Positions 33,252 through 42,016 of a stretch of 64,000 nucleotides of DNA are shown here, piece after piece. Source of the stretch: Pseudomonas brenneri. GTDB lineage: Bacteria; Pseudomonadota; Gammaproteobacteria; Pseudomonadales; Pseudomonadaceae. How positions within the stretch are numbered: position 1 is the stretch's first letter; each line of letters begins with the position of its first letter. The position numbers and the translations under genes were made by a program. The notes under the pieces are model-generated. The model was not told the origin of the DNA, ran no database searches, and was given only the letters and a program-made list of their open reading frames with translations. Location: the NCBI RefSeq assembly GCF_007858285.1, contig NZ_VFIL01000012.1, positions 62,001 through 126,000 of the forward strand, in the 5' to 3' direction.

Positions 33252-35393
33252 ATGTATAACAAGAAACACAAGCGCACTCGCTTGCGCGCCGTCTCGCCTA
33301 CTGCTCTCCAAAAAGGCGCCCATTGGCGCTACCTGCTGGTGCTGCCTTGGTTGCTTTTGCCCTTGCAAAGCCCGCTCGCCGCTATTCCCGCCGAATGGAA
33401 AAATACCGCCTATGCCTATGAAGCCGAACATAAGCAAGTGCGTGATGTGCTGGAGGATTTCGCCCAGACCTTTGGCACGCAATTGCAGATCGACGGCCTC
33501 CTGGAAGGCAACGTCAATGGCAAGATACGCGCCAATACCCCGCAGTCGTTACTCGACCGGCTGGGAGTAGAGCATCGCTTCCAGTGGTACATGTACAACA
33601 ACACGCTGTACATCAGCACCCTGGATCAACAGGAGTCCGCACGCCTGGAGGTCTCATCCGAAACCGTTGCCGACTTGAAACAGGCATTGACGGACATTGG
33701 ACTGCTCGATAGCCGTTTCGGCTGGGGGGAACTGCCCGATGATGGCGTGGTACTGGTGTCAGGCCCCAAGCGCTATATCGACCAGATCAAGCAGTTCAGC
33801 AGCCAGCGTAAATCTCCCGATGAGAAACAAAGTGTGCTGACGTTCCCGCTGAAGTTCGCCAACGCAGTGGACCGCCCGATTGATTACCGTGGCGAAAAGC
33901 TGGTCATTGCAGGGGTTGCCAGCATGCTGCGAGGGTTATTGGAACCTCGGGACAACTCAGGGCTGTCGTCGATGAGCCCGCGCCCTGCCTCATCATCGCA
34001 GCCCTCGCCTGTCACCCCGATCCTGCCCCGCCTGGGCAATCCGATGCTGGACCAGATGCTCGGCTCACAGGCGCCCCTCGGGCCGATGAATCCAAGCATG
34101 TCGCTCACCGCCAGGGCACCCGTTGCAAGAGGCAAGATCCGTGTCGAAGCGGATGTGCGCAATAACGCCGTGCTGATCTACGACCTGCCAGAGCGCCAGG
34201 CAATGTACCGCGAGCTGATCGCCCAGCTCGATGTGGCACGCAAGCTGGTGGAGATCGACGCCATCATCCTCGATATCGAGCGCACGCAATTACGCGAGTT
34301 CGGTGTTAACTGGGGCTTTCAGAACAGCCGCTTTCGTGGCGGTGTAAATATGGCGCCGGGCACCTCCGCGCAAATATCGATTGAAAACCGCGACCGTTTC
34401 TATGCCGATATCCGGGCCCTGGAGGCCAAGGGCCTGGCGACCATGGTGTCCAACCCTTCGGTGCTGACCCTGGAAAACCAACCCGCCGTCATTGACTTCA
34501 ACCGTACTCAATACCTGACCGCCGGTGTCGAAAACGCGACCATCCTGCCCATTACCGTCGGCACCAGTTTCCAGGTGGTGCCGCGGGTCATCACCACGCG
34601 TGGTCATCACCAGGTCCATTTGGCGGTGGATATTGAAGATGGCAACTTCGACGAAACCAACCCCGAACGCGTCGGCCCCGATGTACGCCGAGGCAAAGTC
34701 AGTACCCAAGCGGTGATGGCGGAAAAACGCTCGCTGGTGGTCGGCGGGTTCCATGTCACTGAAAGCGCCGATAGACGCAACAAGGTGCCGGTACTGGGCG
34801 ACATCCCGTTACTGGGCAAGACGCTGTTCTCTTCCACGGAGCGCAAGAACAACCGTCGCGAACGCCTGTTTATCCTGACCCCCCGGGTGATCGGCGACCA
34901 GGCCGACCCGTCACGCTATTTACCCCAGGACGACCAGGTGGAACTCCAGGCAGCCCTCAAACCCCTGGCCAGGCGCTATGCCGGGCACCAACCAGTGATC
35001 AAGCGCAGCGATATCACCAGCGCCCTCGCCCACCTCGTGACCGGACAAGTACCTGACACCTTCAAGGCCGCGCCCATGCCCCTGGGCCTGAACACCTTGT
35101 GCAACCCACGCAACCTGCTGGCGCTCAATAGCGAACGCAGCCAATGGTATGCAGGCCCACAGTTCAACGTGGCAGTGGTCGTGATGCGTAACCAGTTCAA
35201 TCGCAACGTACGTATCGATGAGAACGAATGCAGCAACTCCCAGACCCTGGCCGTCAGCGTCTGGCCACGGGCCTGGCTCAAGCCAGGTGAAGAGGCGGAG
35301 GTGTTCATCGCCATGCGCCCGGTGGTCAAGGATGAACATATCGGTGTGTCCCGCCCCTCCCTGCTCACCCCAACACGGAAGACCGCGCCATGA
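33252..35393 (+). CDS. hrcC: HrcC, type III outer-membrane secretin (SctC)
   Basis: The 713-aa protein has a signal peptide ending near SPLAA (residue about 43), N0/N1 domains (YAYEAEHKQVRDVLEDFA), a Ser/Pro-rich loop (residues about 240-290) and a C-terminal secretin barrel with LATMVSNPSVLTLENQPAVI, VPRVIT and VPVLGDIPLLGKTLFSSTE. It forms the outer-membrane ring through which the pilus passes. The ATG at 33252 gives a normal signal peptide. It ends overlapping hrpT (ATGA). Confidence 0.94.
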   Translation: MYNKKHKRTRLRAVSPTALQKGAHWRYLLVLPWLLLPLQSPLAAIPAEWKNTAYAYEAEHKQVRDVLEDFAQTFGTQLQIDGLLEGNVNGKIRANTPQSLLDRLGVEHRFQWYMYNNTLYISTLDQQESARLEVSSETVADLKQALTDIGLLDSRFGWGELPDDGVVLVSGPKRYIDQIKQFSSQRKSPDEKQSVLTFPLKFANAVDRPIDYRGEKLVIAGVASMLRGLLEPRDNSGLSSMSPRPASSSQPSPVTPILPRLGNPMLDQMLGSQAPLGPMNPSMSLTARAPVARGKIRVEADVRNNAVLIYDLPERQAMYRELIAQLDVARKLVEIDAIILDIERTQLREFGVNWGFQNSRFRGGVNMAPGTSAQISIENRDRFYADIRALEAKGLATMVSNPSVLTLENQPAVIDFNRTQYLTAGVENATILPITVGTSFQVVPRVITTRGHHQVHLAVDIEDGNFDETNPERVGPDVRRGKVSTQAVMAEKRSLVVGGFHVTESADRRNKVPVLGDIPLLGKTLFSSTERKNNRRERLFILTPRVIGDQADPSRYLPQDDQVELQAALKPLARRYAGHQPVIKRSDITSALAHLVTGQVPDTFKAAPMPLGLNTLCNPRNLLALNSERSQWYAGPQFNVAVVVMRNQFNRNVRIDENECSNSQTLAVSVWPRAWLKPGEEAEVFIAMRPVVKDEHIGVSRPSLLTPTRKTAP

Positions 35394-35593
35394 AACAGCG
35401 ACTCTCCTGCATCACACTCCTTGGCCTGGCGCTGCTTATGGCTGGGTGTACACCGACGTGCAAGGGTGACTCCTGCTCACGCCCGCAATCGAGTACTGGC
35501 AAGCTGGTGGTCTGGTGGCCACCGCAAATGCGTGTCGAACCCGGCCCATCGGGCGAAAGGGCGGACTATCAGACGATCTCGCTGGAGCAATGA
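35390..35593 (+). CDS. hrpT: HrpT lipoprotein (secretin pilotin candidate)
   Basis: The 67-aa lipoprotein has a clear signal peptide and lipobox (LLMAGC, lipidated Cys20), then CKGDSC and a short tail. HrpT lipoproteins help to place HrcC in the outer membrane. It overlaps hrcC by four bases and hrpV by four bases, as in the P. syringae hrpC operon. Confidence 0.88.
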   Translation: MKQRLSCITLLGLALLMAGCTPTCKGDSCSRPQSSTGKLVVWWPPQMRVEPGPSGERADYQTISLEQ

Positions 35594-35961
35594 CGGCCAT
35601 GGGATTACCCGACGATGATTCGCGTCGCCAGGTATTTCTGGACAACCTGGTGAGCGGCAACGTCGCTTACCAGCCTCTGTGCCCAGGGATTGGCCTGTGC
35701 CGCTTGAATGCAGGCCAGAAGCTTGGCCTGGCCTTGCAGATTGCGCCAGAGGCATTGCAAGCCGGCCAGTTGGAACGAGTGCTGGAACGGCGCTTTGCCC
35801 ACGCAAGGGGGTTCGATGGGTGTTTTGTCTATCTGGATGCCAAGGGTAGCCTGGTGATCTGGCATGCATTGACGCCAAACGTCCATGCGCTCGATGACAT
35901 CATCAGTCGCATGCTCTCGCTGGCCATGCTCGATGCACTGGATGTACATCGCGTGTCCTAG
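35590..35961 (+). CDS. hrpV: HrpV, negative regulator of the type III genes
   Basis: The 123-aa acidic protein starts within the hrpT stop (ATGA). In P. syringae, HrpV binds HrpS and lowers hrpL expression until HrpG removes it. The order hrpF-hrpG-hrcC-hrpT-hrpV is conserved. The stop codon overlaps that of the convergent hrcU by two bases inside a CTAG palindrome, so there is no intergenic space or terminator. Confidence 0.82.
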   Translation: MTAMGLPDDDSRRQVFLDNLVSGNVAYQPLCPGIGLCRLNAGQKLGLALQIAPEALQAGQLERVLERRFAHARGFDGCFVYLDAKGSLVIWHALTPNVHALDDIISRMLSLAMLDALDVHRVS

Positions 35962-37055
35962 CGGCGCGCAAGCTCCGGTAACTCCAGGGTCTGGCGCTTG
36001 GCCTCATCATCCAGTTCACGCAGGGTGCGATAAATCAGCGCCACCGCCTGCAAGCTCTCCCGCGGAATCGGCGCACCCAACTTTCGCTCATACAACATGC
36101 GCGCCAACCACACACACTGGATCACCGGTACGTCGGCGGCCTTGGCCCGGCCAATCAATTTGCGGGCCTGGGTGTCCGTGCCTTTGTCCACCAGCATCGG
36201 CAAAGGCGTTTTGCCAGGCCTGTAGTACAGCGCCACGGCAAAGTGCGTCGGGTTGACCACCAGCATGTCGGACTCTTCCAGCTTGGGCAGTTTGACCTTC
36301 GGCTCTTCCTGGGCGAGTTGGTAGGCCAGGGAGCGGCGCTGGCCCTTGACGTGAGGGTCGCCCTCCATGTCCTTGTACTCCTTGACCACCTCCACCTGGG
36401 TCATGCGCATGCGCTTGGCAAAGAAATACTTCTGCATGGACAAATCGATCAGCGCGAGCACCAGCAGCAACCCCAGGCAGGCATGCAGCAAGTGGCGGAA
36501 CAAGGCGATCAGCGCCACGATATAGCTCTGCAGATCGCTGGTGGCCAGGTTGATCAGCACCTGCAATGAAGGGGTGATGACCACATACAGGATCAGCGAG
36601 AGCAGCAATGCCTTGCCCAGCCCCATCAGCAGGTTGATCACAGACTGGGCGGAAAACATCTGCTTGAGTTGGTTGAGCGGGTTGAGGCGGTTGAAATCCG
36701 GCTTCAGGCTTTCCGGGGCAAACAGCAAGCCGAACTGCATCCAACTGCTCATCAGCTTTACCACGATCGCCACCCCACACATCAGCAGGCCGAACGAGAA
36801 AAACACGATCAGGCCGTCCATCAGCACTTCTTCCAGGGCGCGGATAAACGGCTGGCCCATGCGCGAAAAAGGCAGCGCCATCAATTGTTGGAAGCGTTGC
36901 ATACTGGTTTCGGCGGTGAACAAGGCGATCTCGCTGATCGCAGTGAGCACCAGCAGTTTGGCCACGTCCTGGCTTTGCGCAACCTGGCCTTTCTTGCGTT
37001 GGTCCTTGAGTTTCTTGGGGGTCGCCGCGTGTTTTTTCTCGCCCGAATCACTCAT
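35958..37055 (-). CDS. hrcU: HrcU, type III export-gate switch protein (SctU)
   Basis: The 365-aa protein has four membrane segments in residues about 30-205 and a cytoplasmic domain with the autocleavage motif Asn268-Pro-Thr-His271. Cleavage there changes substrate choice from pilus parts to effectors. The N-terminal GEKKHAATPKKLKDQRKKGQVAQS is typical. The start overlaps hrcT (ATGA). It is the last gene of the long minus-strand unit. Confidence 0.96.
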   Translation of the reverse strand: MSDSGEKKHAATPKKLKDQRKKGQVAQSQDVAKLLVLTAISEIALFTAETSMQRFQQLMALPFSRMGQPFIRALEEVLMDGLIVFFSFGLLMCGVAIVVKLMSSWMQFGLLFAPESLKPDFNRLNPLNQLKQMFSAQSVINLLMGLGKALLLSLILYVVITPSLQVLINLATSDLQSYIVALIALFRHLLHACLGLLLVLALIDLSMQKYFFAKRMRMTQVEVVKEYKDMEGDPHVKGQRRSLAYQLAQEEPKVKLPKLEESDMLVVNPTHFAVALYYRPGKTPLPMLVDKGTDTQARKLIGRAKAADVPVIQCVWLARMLYERKLGAPIPRESLQAVALIYRTLRELDDEAKRQTLELPELARR

Positions 37056-37840
37056 TGCCCCGGGCCCCGAAACATCAGGCCAAGGAAATGTTTAAGGTCC
37101 ATCAGCAAACCCATGCGCCCAGCGATCAAATCCTCCAACAGCGGGAAATACAGCAGCAGAAAAGCCAACCCAGCCAGGCTCTTGGCCGGCATTGCCAGGG
37201 TAGAAACCTGCAACTGCGGGCTGTAGAGCCCGAGCAAGGCAAAGCCGAATTCCAGCAGCAACAACACCGCAATAAACGGTGCCGCGTAGAGCATCATGTG
37301 CACGAAGGTATCGCCAAGCAGGCCCAGGAACACACTGAAGCCGTTGACCGCTGGCAGTGGCACCCAAGCGGTGGGTGGCCAGATCAGATAGCTGTCCCAG
37401 ATAACCTGCGTCAACGCGCCCAGCCCGAAGGTTGTTATCAATAGAAAAATCGCCAACTGCTTGAACAAATGCCCGACCGGTGTCGCATCCGGCCCCAGCG
37501 AGGGGTTGAGTTGCCCGCCCGCCAAGGCTCCACGCTGATTATCGAGCAACGCGCCTACCGACTCGACCATCCAGAACGGCATGAACAGCAAAACCCCCAA
37601 CAAGAACCCCAGGGCCATCTCCTTGAAAACCAGCCCGCCGAGCATCAGCGCAGAGTAATCCTTGCCCATCAATGCAGCATGAATGCCGGGCGTGGGGAAC
37701 AAGGCCACGACCATCACGACCGTGTGCCGGGTCATCCCGCGCACATGCTGGAAACAAAACGCCGGCACCAGGAACATGCACGGATAGATACGCGCCATGC
37801 TGATCAACAAGCTGGGCAAAAACTCAAGGTAAAGAAGCAC
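37052..37840 (-). CDS. hrcT: HrcT, type III export apparatus protein (SctT)
   Basis: This 262-aa, very hydrophobic protein is of the SpaR/FliR family, with segments such as FCFQHVRGMTRHTVVMVVALF and ALGFLLGVLLFMPFWMVESVG. It is part of the export gate with HrcR and HrcS. The start is GTG at 37840. It lies 10 bp after hrcS. Confidence 0.95.
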   Translation of the reverse strand: MLLYLEFLPSLLISMARIYPCMFLVPAFCFQHVRGMTRHTVVMVVALFPTPGIHAALMGKDYSALMLGGLVFKEMALGFLLGVLLFMPFWMVESVGALLDNQRGALAGGQLNPSLGPDATPVGHLFKQLAIFLLITTFGLGALTQVIWDSYLIWPPTAWVPLPAVNGFSVFLGLLGDTFVHMMLYAAPFIAVLLLLEFGFALLGLYSPQLQVSTLAMPAKSLAGLAFLLLYFPLLEDLIAGRMGLLMDLKHFLGLMFRGPGQ

Positions 37841-37850
37841 GCGTCGTTCC

Positions 37851-38114
37851 TCAGTTCAGTGCCGAGCGGGCAATCATGTCGAATGTCATATTGATCAGCT
37901 GGATCAACTCCACGCCAATCCAGCGCCCAGTCAGAATCAGGGTGATACCAACGGCCACCAGCTTGATCCCGAAGGGCAACGTCTGGTCCTGTATCTGCAT
38001 CAGGGCCTGCACCAGGGATGTCATCACCCCAACGATCACCGCGACGATCAACGGTGGCGCCGAGAGCACCACCACCAGCAGCATGCCTTGCTTGAACAGT
38101 ACGATCGGTTCCAT
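37851..38114 (-). CDS. hrcS: HrcS, type III export apparatus protein (SctS)
   Basis: The 87-aa product has two membrane hairpin helices and the FliQ-family middle MTSLVQALMQIQDQTLPFGIKL. It assembles with HrcR and HrcT in the export gate. The ATG at 38114 gives the family's usual length. The longer open frame upstream was rejected. Confidence 0.95.
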   Translation of the reverse strand: MEPIVLFKQGMLLVVVLSAPPLIVAVIVGVMTSLVQALMQIQDQTLPFGIKLVAVGITLILTGRWIGVELIQLINMTFDMIARSALN

Positions 38115-38121
38115 AAGCCAC

Positions 38122-38775
38122 TCACAGATAGGAAAGGAACAGACTGTCGAGCAGCCGCGACCACCCGGAAACCAATACAAACAGCAGCAACTTGAGCGGC
38201 AGGGAAATGGTCATCGGCGAGACCATCTGCATGCCCAGGGCCAGCAGCAGGTTGGAGACAATCAGGTCGATGACGATGAACGGGATATAGATCAGGAAGC
38301 CGATCTCGAACCCGGCCTGCAATTGCGAAATCACATAAGCCGGAATCAGCAGCATGAGATCGTCGCGGTGGGCGTTCTGCGCCGTCTCCGGCGGCCACAT
38401 GCGCGCCGTGTTTTCCACGAGATGGGTGAGGATGTCCGGGTCGGTGTTGCGGGTCATGAACAGGCGCAACGGCTGTATGGCCACAAGCCCCGTCTCCTGG
38501 AGGCGTTGCACGCTACTCAGGTCCACCGGTGCTTGCTCGATATTCTGGGCGATGGCATACCCCACCGGCGCCATGATAAACAGGGTCGCCGCCAGCGCGA
38601 TGCCGTTCAGCGCCATACTGGGTGGCACTTGCTGCACGCCAATGGCGTTACGGGTGATCATCAGCACAATGATGATTTTCAAAAAGGCCGTACACACGAT
38701 CAACAACATCGGCATCAATGCCAATGCGGCGATGAAAAGCGCCAGAATAAGAGGTTCAACCCCCTGGAATGTCAT
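38122..38775 (-). CDS. hrcR: HrcR, type III export apparatus protein (SctR)
   Basis: The 217-aa FliP-family protein contains TAFLKIIIVLMITRNAIGVQQVPPSMALNGIAL, FMTRNTDP and LLIPAYVISQLQAGFEIGFLIYIPF, among the best-conserved type III sequences. Five copies form the core of the export gate. It starts within the hrcQ stop (ATGA). Confidence 0.97.
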   Translation of the reverse strand: MTFQGVEPLILALFIAALALMPMLLIVCTAFLKIIIVLMITRNAIGVQQVPPSMALNGIALAATLFIMAPVGYAIAQNIEQAPVDLSSVQRLQETGLVAIQPLRLFMTRNTDPDILTHLVENTARMWPPETAQNAHRDDLMLLIPAYVISQLQAGFEIGFLIYIPFIVIDLIVSNLLLALGMQMVSPMTISLPLKLLLFVLVSGWSRLLDSLFLSYL

Positions 38776-39794
38776 CGTGCGAAAATCACACGGGACAACT
38801 GCAAGCCCAGGCGTCCATCCATCTCGACCAACTGGCCCTGGCCAATCGGCCGATCACCATAGTAGAGCCCTGCCATGCCGGGGGCGTAGCCCGAGATGCT
38901 CAACACCGCGCCGGGGGCAAGATTGCGCAGTTCCCCGAGGGTCAGGTTCAGCGTTCCACAGCGCACATTCAAGGCCATGCTCAACTCATCGAAAGGCTCA
39001 TGGCCAAAAACATCTACTACAGGCTCATCAAGGTCATGCTCTTCATACCCCGAGTAGTGTTGTGCTGAAAGATCCTCGTCCACAGACGTTTCCTCGATAG
39101 ATATAAGTGTCAGGAGCACCGGCCCCGATTCATCGTCAATGCGCCCATGCAGGCGATGCTTTCCTATCCGCAACCGACCGCTGCCCTGCACGTCAAAAAA
39201 GGCCTGCTCCAGCATCACTACGTCACCGGCGCGCAGGCTGCGAACCTGGCTCAGGGCTAGCTGCAAGCGTCCCAACGTCACGGCAACCGTCAGTTGAAAC
39301 GAGGACGGCAATGGCAAGGCTGTCGGTTGCCAGCGCCCCGCATCACACAGTCCCAACAAACTCTCGGGCGCCAGTAACAGGTACCCCACCACCCTGGAGG
39401 CTCCCAACGTCACCGTGAGCCGACAACCGAAATTCAGCTTTCCAGGGGATGCCCTTAGCCGCAGGTAGCCAAACAGTGCTCGAACCTGAGGGCTCAAATG
39501 ATGTTGAAACAGCTCCCAGAACCAAGAGTCCGGATCATTACCTGTATCTGCCAGCGTCACCGGGCACTCCCCCAGCAGGCTGAACATGGGCCCTGGCTCG
39601 CTGAAGGCCAACAGCCCACAGGCGCTTTCGAAGTACAGAGGGGCGGCGCTCCTGGGCGCACGCCCAGGCTCAAGCAGCAGCTCACCGTGCTGGTCTGCCA
39701 CCTGAAACGGCATGCGCAAGCCTCGCCCCAGACGCAGGCGTGCCGCAACCGTGGCACTTTTGACCAAAGGTATAGCGAGAGCAGGCATGATCAT
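38772..39794 (-). CDS. hrcQ: HrcQ, undivided type III C-ring protein (SctQ)
   Basis: The 340-aa protein has a variable N-terminal region, a middle region with LGRLQLALSQVRSLRAGDVVML and a C-terminal SpoA domain (residues about 270-338, LGELRNLAPGAVLSISG and PIGQGQLVEMDGRLGLQLSRV). In P. syringae the same protein is split into hrcQa and hrcQb. Here it is one uninterrupted gene. The start at 39794 overlaps the hrpP stop. A second ATG lies two codons on. Confidence 0.92.
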   Translation of the reverse strand: MIMPALAIPLVKSATVAARLRLGRGLRMPFQVADQHGELLLEPGRAPRSAAPLYFESACGLLAFSEPGPMFSLLGECPVTLADTGNDPDSWFWELFQHHLSPQVRALFGYLRLRASPGKLNFGCRLTVTLGASRVVGYLLLAPESLLGLCDAGRWQPTALPLPSSFQLTVAVTLGRLQLALSQVRSLRAGDVVMLEQAFFDVQGSGRLRIGKHRLHGRIDDESGPVLLTLISIEETSVDEDLSAQHYSGYEEHDLDEPVVDVFGHEPFDELSMALNVRCGTLNLTLGELRNLAPGAVLSISGYAPGMAGLYYGDRPIGQGQLVEMDGRLGLQLSRVIFAR

Positions 39795-40249
39795 GCCGCG
39801 CCCACATGGACCAGATGCAGCTCGACAGGCTGGCCCAGAGCCTCGGCCAAACGGTCCTGGCAGCCTTGCCGCACGCCCCCCAACCAACGCGCGGCAAGCT
39901 CTTGCTCCGCCGCCAGCTCGATGTGCCACATACCCTGCTCACGTCGCACACTGGCGTTGATCCGCCCCAGGCGCGGCAGATAAAGCATCGCCTGCAGAGG
40001 CCATTGCGCACTCCCGTGGATCCGGGGTACCAATTGCGCCGTCATCGCCTCGATCATCAAGGTATCGGCTGCCCCCCCGGCTCCCGACGCAGAAGTGCCG
40101 TAGCCTGCACCCTCGGCATCACTGTCCAGCAGTTGAGCAAATAACCGCCCCTGCTCCCAGGGCACGACACCCGACAGTGCAGGTTCCTGTTCCGCTCGCG
40201 GCTCACGCGGACGCGGGCGTTCGGGCTTGCTTGCTTGGACTTGCGTCAT
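39791..40249 (-). CDS. hrpP: HrpP-like substrate-switch protein (SctP)
   Basis: The 152-aa product has a proline/arginine-rich N terminus (KPERPRPREPRAEQEP) and a folded C-terminal half (GRINASVRREQGMWHIELAAEQELAARW) reminiscent of the substrate-switch domain of SctP proteins, which bind HrcU. It lies between hrpO and hrcQ, as expected. The ATG at 40249 overlaps the hrpO stop. A longer frame upstream was rejected. Confidence 0.82.
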   Translation of the reverse strand: MTQVQASKPERPRPREPRAEQEPALSGVVPWEQGRLFAQLLDSDAEGAGYGTSASGAGGAADTLMIEAMTAQLVPRIHGSAQWPLQAMLYLPRLGRINASVRREQGMWHIELAAEQELAARWLGGVRQGCQDRLAEALGQPVELHLVHVGAA

Positions 40250-40671
40250 ATGTCTTCCTGTGTCTCTTCCTGCGCCAATAAAACGGACAACTCCTGTAGT
40301 TTCTCGACCTCCCGCAGGCATTGGCTCACTTGTTTCTGCGCACTGGCGATATGCACCACCTGTTTCTCCCGCTGGCCATGCAGTTCATGCAACTGCCCTT
40401 CTTCGCGCCGGGTCCCGGCGGACAAGCTGCGCTCCTGGGTCCCCCAGGCCTTGAGCTGGGACAACGAGAGCACCTGCCCCTGGTGCTTCTCCAACAGCTC
40501 TGCGGTTTTCTGGATTTCCTGCAGGCGGGTTTGCTCAAGCTCTTCCTGAGCCTGCTGGATTTTTGCCAACAAGGCTTGCTGGTGCCGCTTGGCCTCACGC
40601 AACGTACGCTCGGCACGGTCCGCCCGATGCCGACGCAGGCGCCGCAAGGTGTCGATTTCAGAAAGGGACAT
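40246..40671 (-). CDS. hrpO: HrpO, type III stalk protein (SctO)
   Basis: The 141-aa product is predicted to be almost entirely a coiled-coil hairpin (residues about 5-135), for example RALREAKRHQQALLAKIQQAQEE-like heptads, the fold of FliJ/YscO proteins that act as the central stalk of the ATPase. The start overlaps the hrcN end by 14 bp. Confidence 0.86.
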   Translation of the reverse strand: MSLSEIDTLRRLRRHRADRAERTLREAKRHQQALLAKIQQAQEELEQTRLQEIQKTAELLEKHQGQVLSLSQLKAWGTQERSLSAGTRREEGQLHELHGQREKQVVHIASAQKQVSQCLREVEKLQELSVLLAQEETQEDI

Positions 40672-42016
40672 GGGTGGTCAGGCTCATCAGTTGGTCGAGG
40701 GTCATGGACATCGGCGCGGGCTCGCGCAAGTCCTGGCGCAGAAACCCATCCACCGCCTGGCGACTGTCCACCGCCAGGTCAGTCAGGGCATCGCTGCCGG
40801 GCTGGTATTCCCCCAGCTTGAGCATCAATTCAATCTGCTGGTACGCCGATAACAAGCGGCGCAGTGCTGTGCCGGCCTGGATATGCACAGGCTCGGCGAC
40901 GTTGCTCAGAATCCGTGAAAGGCTGGCCAGTACATCCACCGCCGGGTAGTGGCCGCGCTCAGCCAACTTGCGCGACAAAACGATATGTCCATCGAGCAAC
41001 GAGCGCACTTCATCGGCCACGGGATCACTCATGGAGTCCTGCTCGATAAGCACGGTATAGATCGCCGTGATCACCCCCTCGCGGGTCAACCCGGCACGCT
41101 CCACCAGGCGCGGCAGCAAGCTGTACACCGAAGGCGGCAGACCGCCGCGCCCCAGTGGTTCGCCGGCCGCCAGGCCGATCTCACGCTGGGCCCGGGCAAA
41201 ACGGGTCAGGGAGTCGATCAACAGCAGGACCCGCTTGCCCTTGCGACGGTAACCTTCGGCCAATGCCGTCGCGGTGAAGGCTGCACGGGCGCGCTCCATG
41301 CTTGAGCGGTCGGACGTCGCACACACCAGCACCGCCTTGGCCCGCAGTTGCTCATCCAATTCGTGATCGAGAAACTCGCGCAACTCGCGGCCTCGCTCAC
41401 CAATCAGGCCGAACACAATCACATCACAGTCAACGTTACGGGCGATCTCCGCGAGCAAGGTGGTCTTGCCGCAACCGGCGCCCGCAAACAGGCCAACACG
41501 CTGGCCTTCGCCCAAGGTCAGCAGACCATCGATCGAACGTACCCCGGTGGCCAGTGCCCGGTGGATCCGGGGCCGCTCGGTGGGCAAGGGCGCCTCGCAC
41601 AACACCAGGCTGGTATCCTCGGCGTGCGCCTCGACAAAGGCGCTGGCCCCCTCTCCCGTTATCGGGCGACCAAAGCCGTCCAGCACCTGGCCCAACAGGT
41701 CATCACTGACACGCACCCGGTGTGATACGCCCAACTGCTCGACACTGGCACCCACCCGCACGCCTTCAAGATTGCCCAAGGCACTGAGCACCGCGTCCTG
41801 CTGATCGAAACCGATGATCTCGGCCAGCATGTAATCGCCGGTGGACTTTTCAACCTGGCACAAATCGCCGATACGCGCGTGAGGCAAACGGCATTGCAGC
41901 AACATGCCGTTGACACGCTGGATACGTCCACGCACCGAGACCGGCGCAAAACTGGCCAGCGCCTGTGATCGGTCCTGCTGCCAGGCCTCCAGGCGTGCCT
42001 GCAGGTCGGCACTCAC
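40658..42016 (-). CDS. hrcN: HrcN, type III secretion ATPase (SctN)
   Basis: The 452-aa F1-like ATPase has the P-loop AGAGCGKTT (residues about 178-186), Walker B VLLLIDSLTRFARAQREI, and the family signature PSVYSLLPRLVERAG. It unfolds substrates and detaches chaperones at the cytoplasmic gate. The start is GTG at 42016, overlapping the hrpQ stop. Confidence 0.97.
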   Translation of the reverse strand: MSADLQARLEAWQQDRSQALASFAPVSVRGRIQRVNGMLLQCRLPHARIGDLCQVEKSTGDYMLAEIIGFDQQDAVLSALGNLEGVRVGASVEQLGVSHRVRVSDDLLGQVLDGFGRPITGEGASAFVEAHAEDTSLVLCEAPLPTERPRIHRALATGVRSIDGLLTLGEGQRVGLFAGAGCGKTTLLAEIARNVDCDVIVFGLIGERGRELREFLDHELDEQLRAKAVLVCATSDRSSMERARAAFTATALAEGYRRKGKRVLLLIDSLTRFARAQREIGLAAGEPLGRGGLPPSVYSLLPRLVERAGLTREGVITAIYTVLIEQDSMSDPVADEVRSLLDGHIVLSRKLAERGHYPAVDVLASLSRILSNVAEPVHIQAGTALRRLLSAYQQIELMLKLGEYQPGSDALTDLAVDSRQAVDGFLRQDLREPAPMSMTLDQLMSLTTHVPF

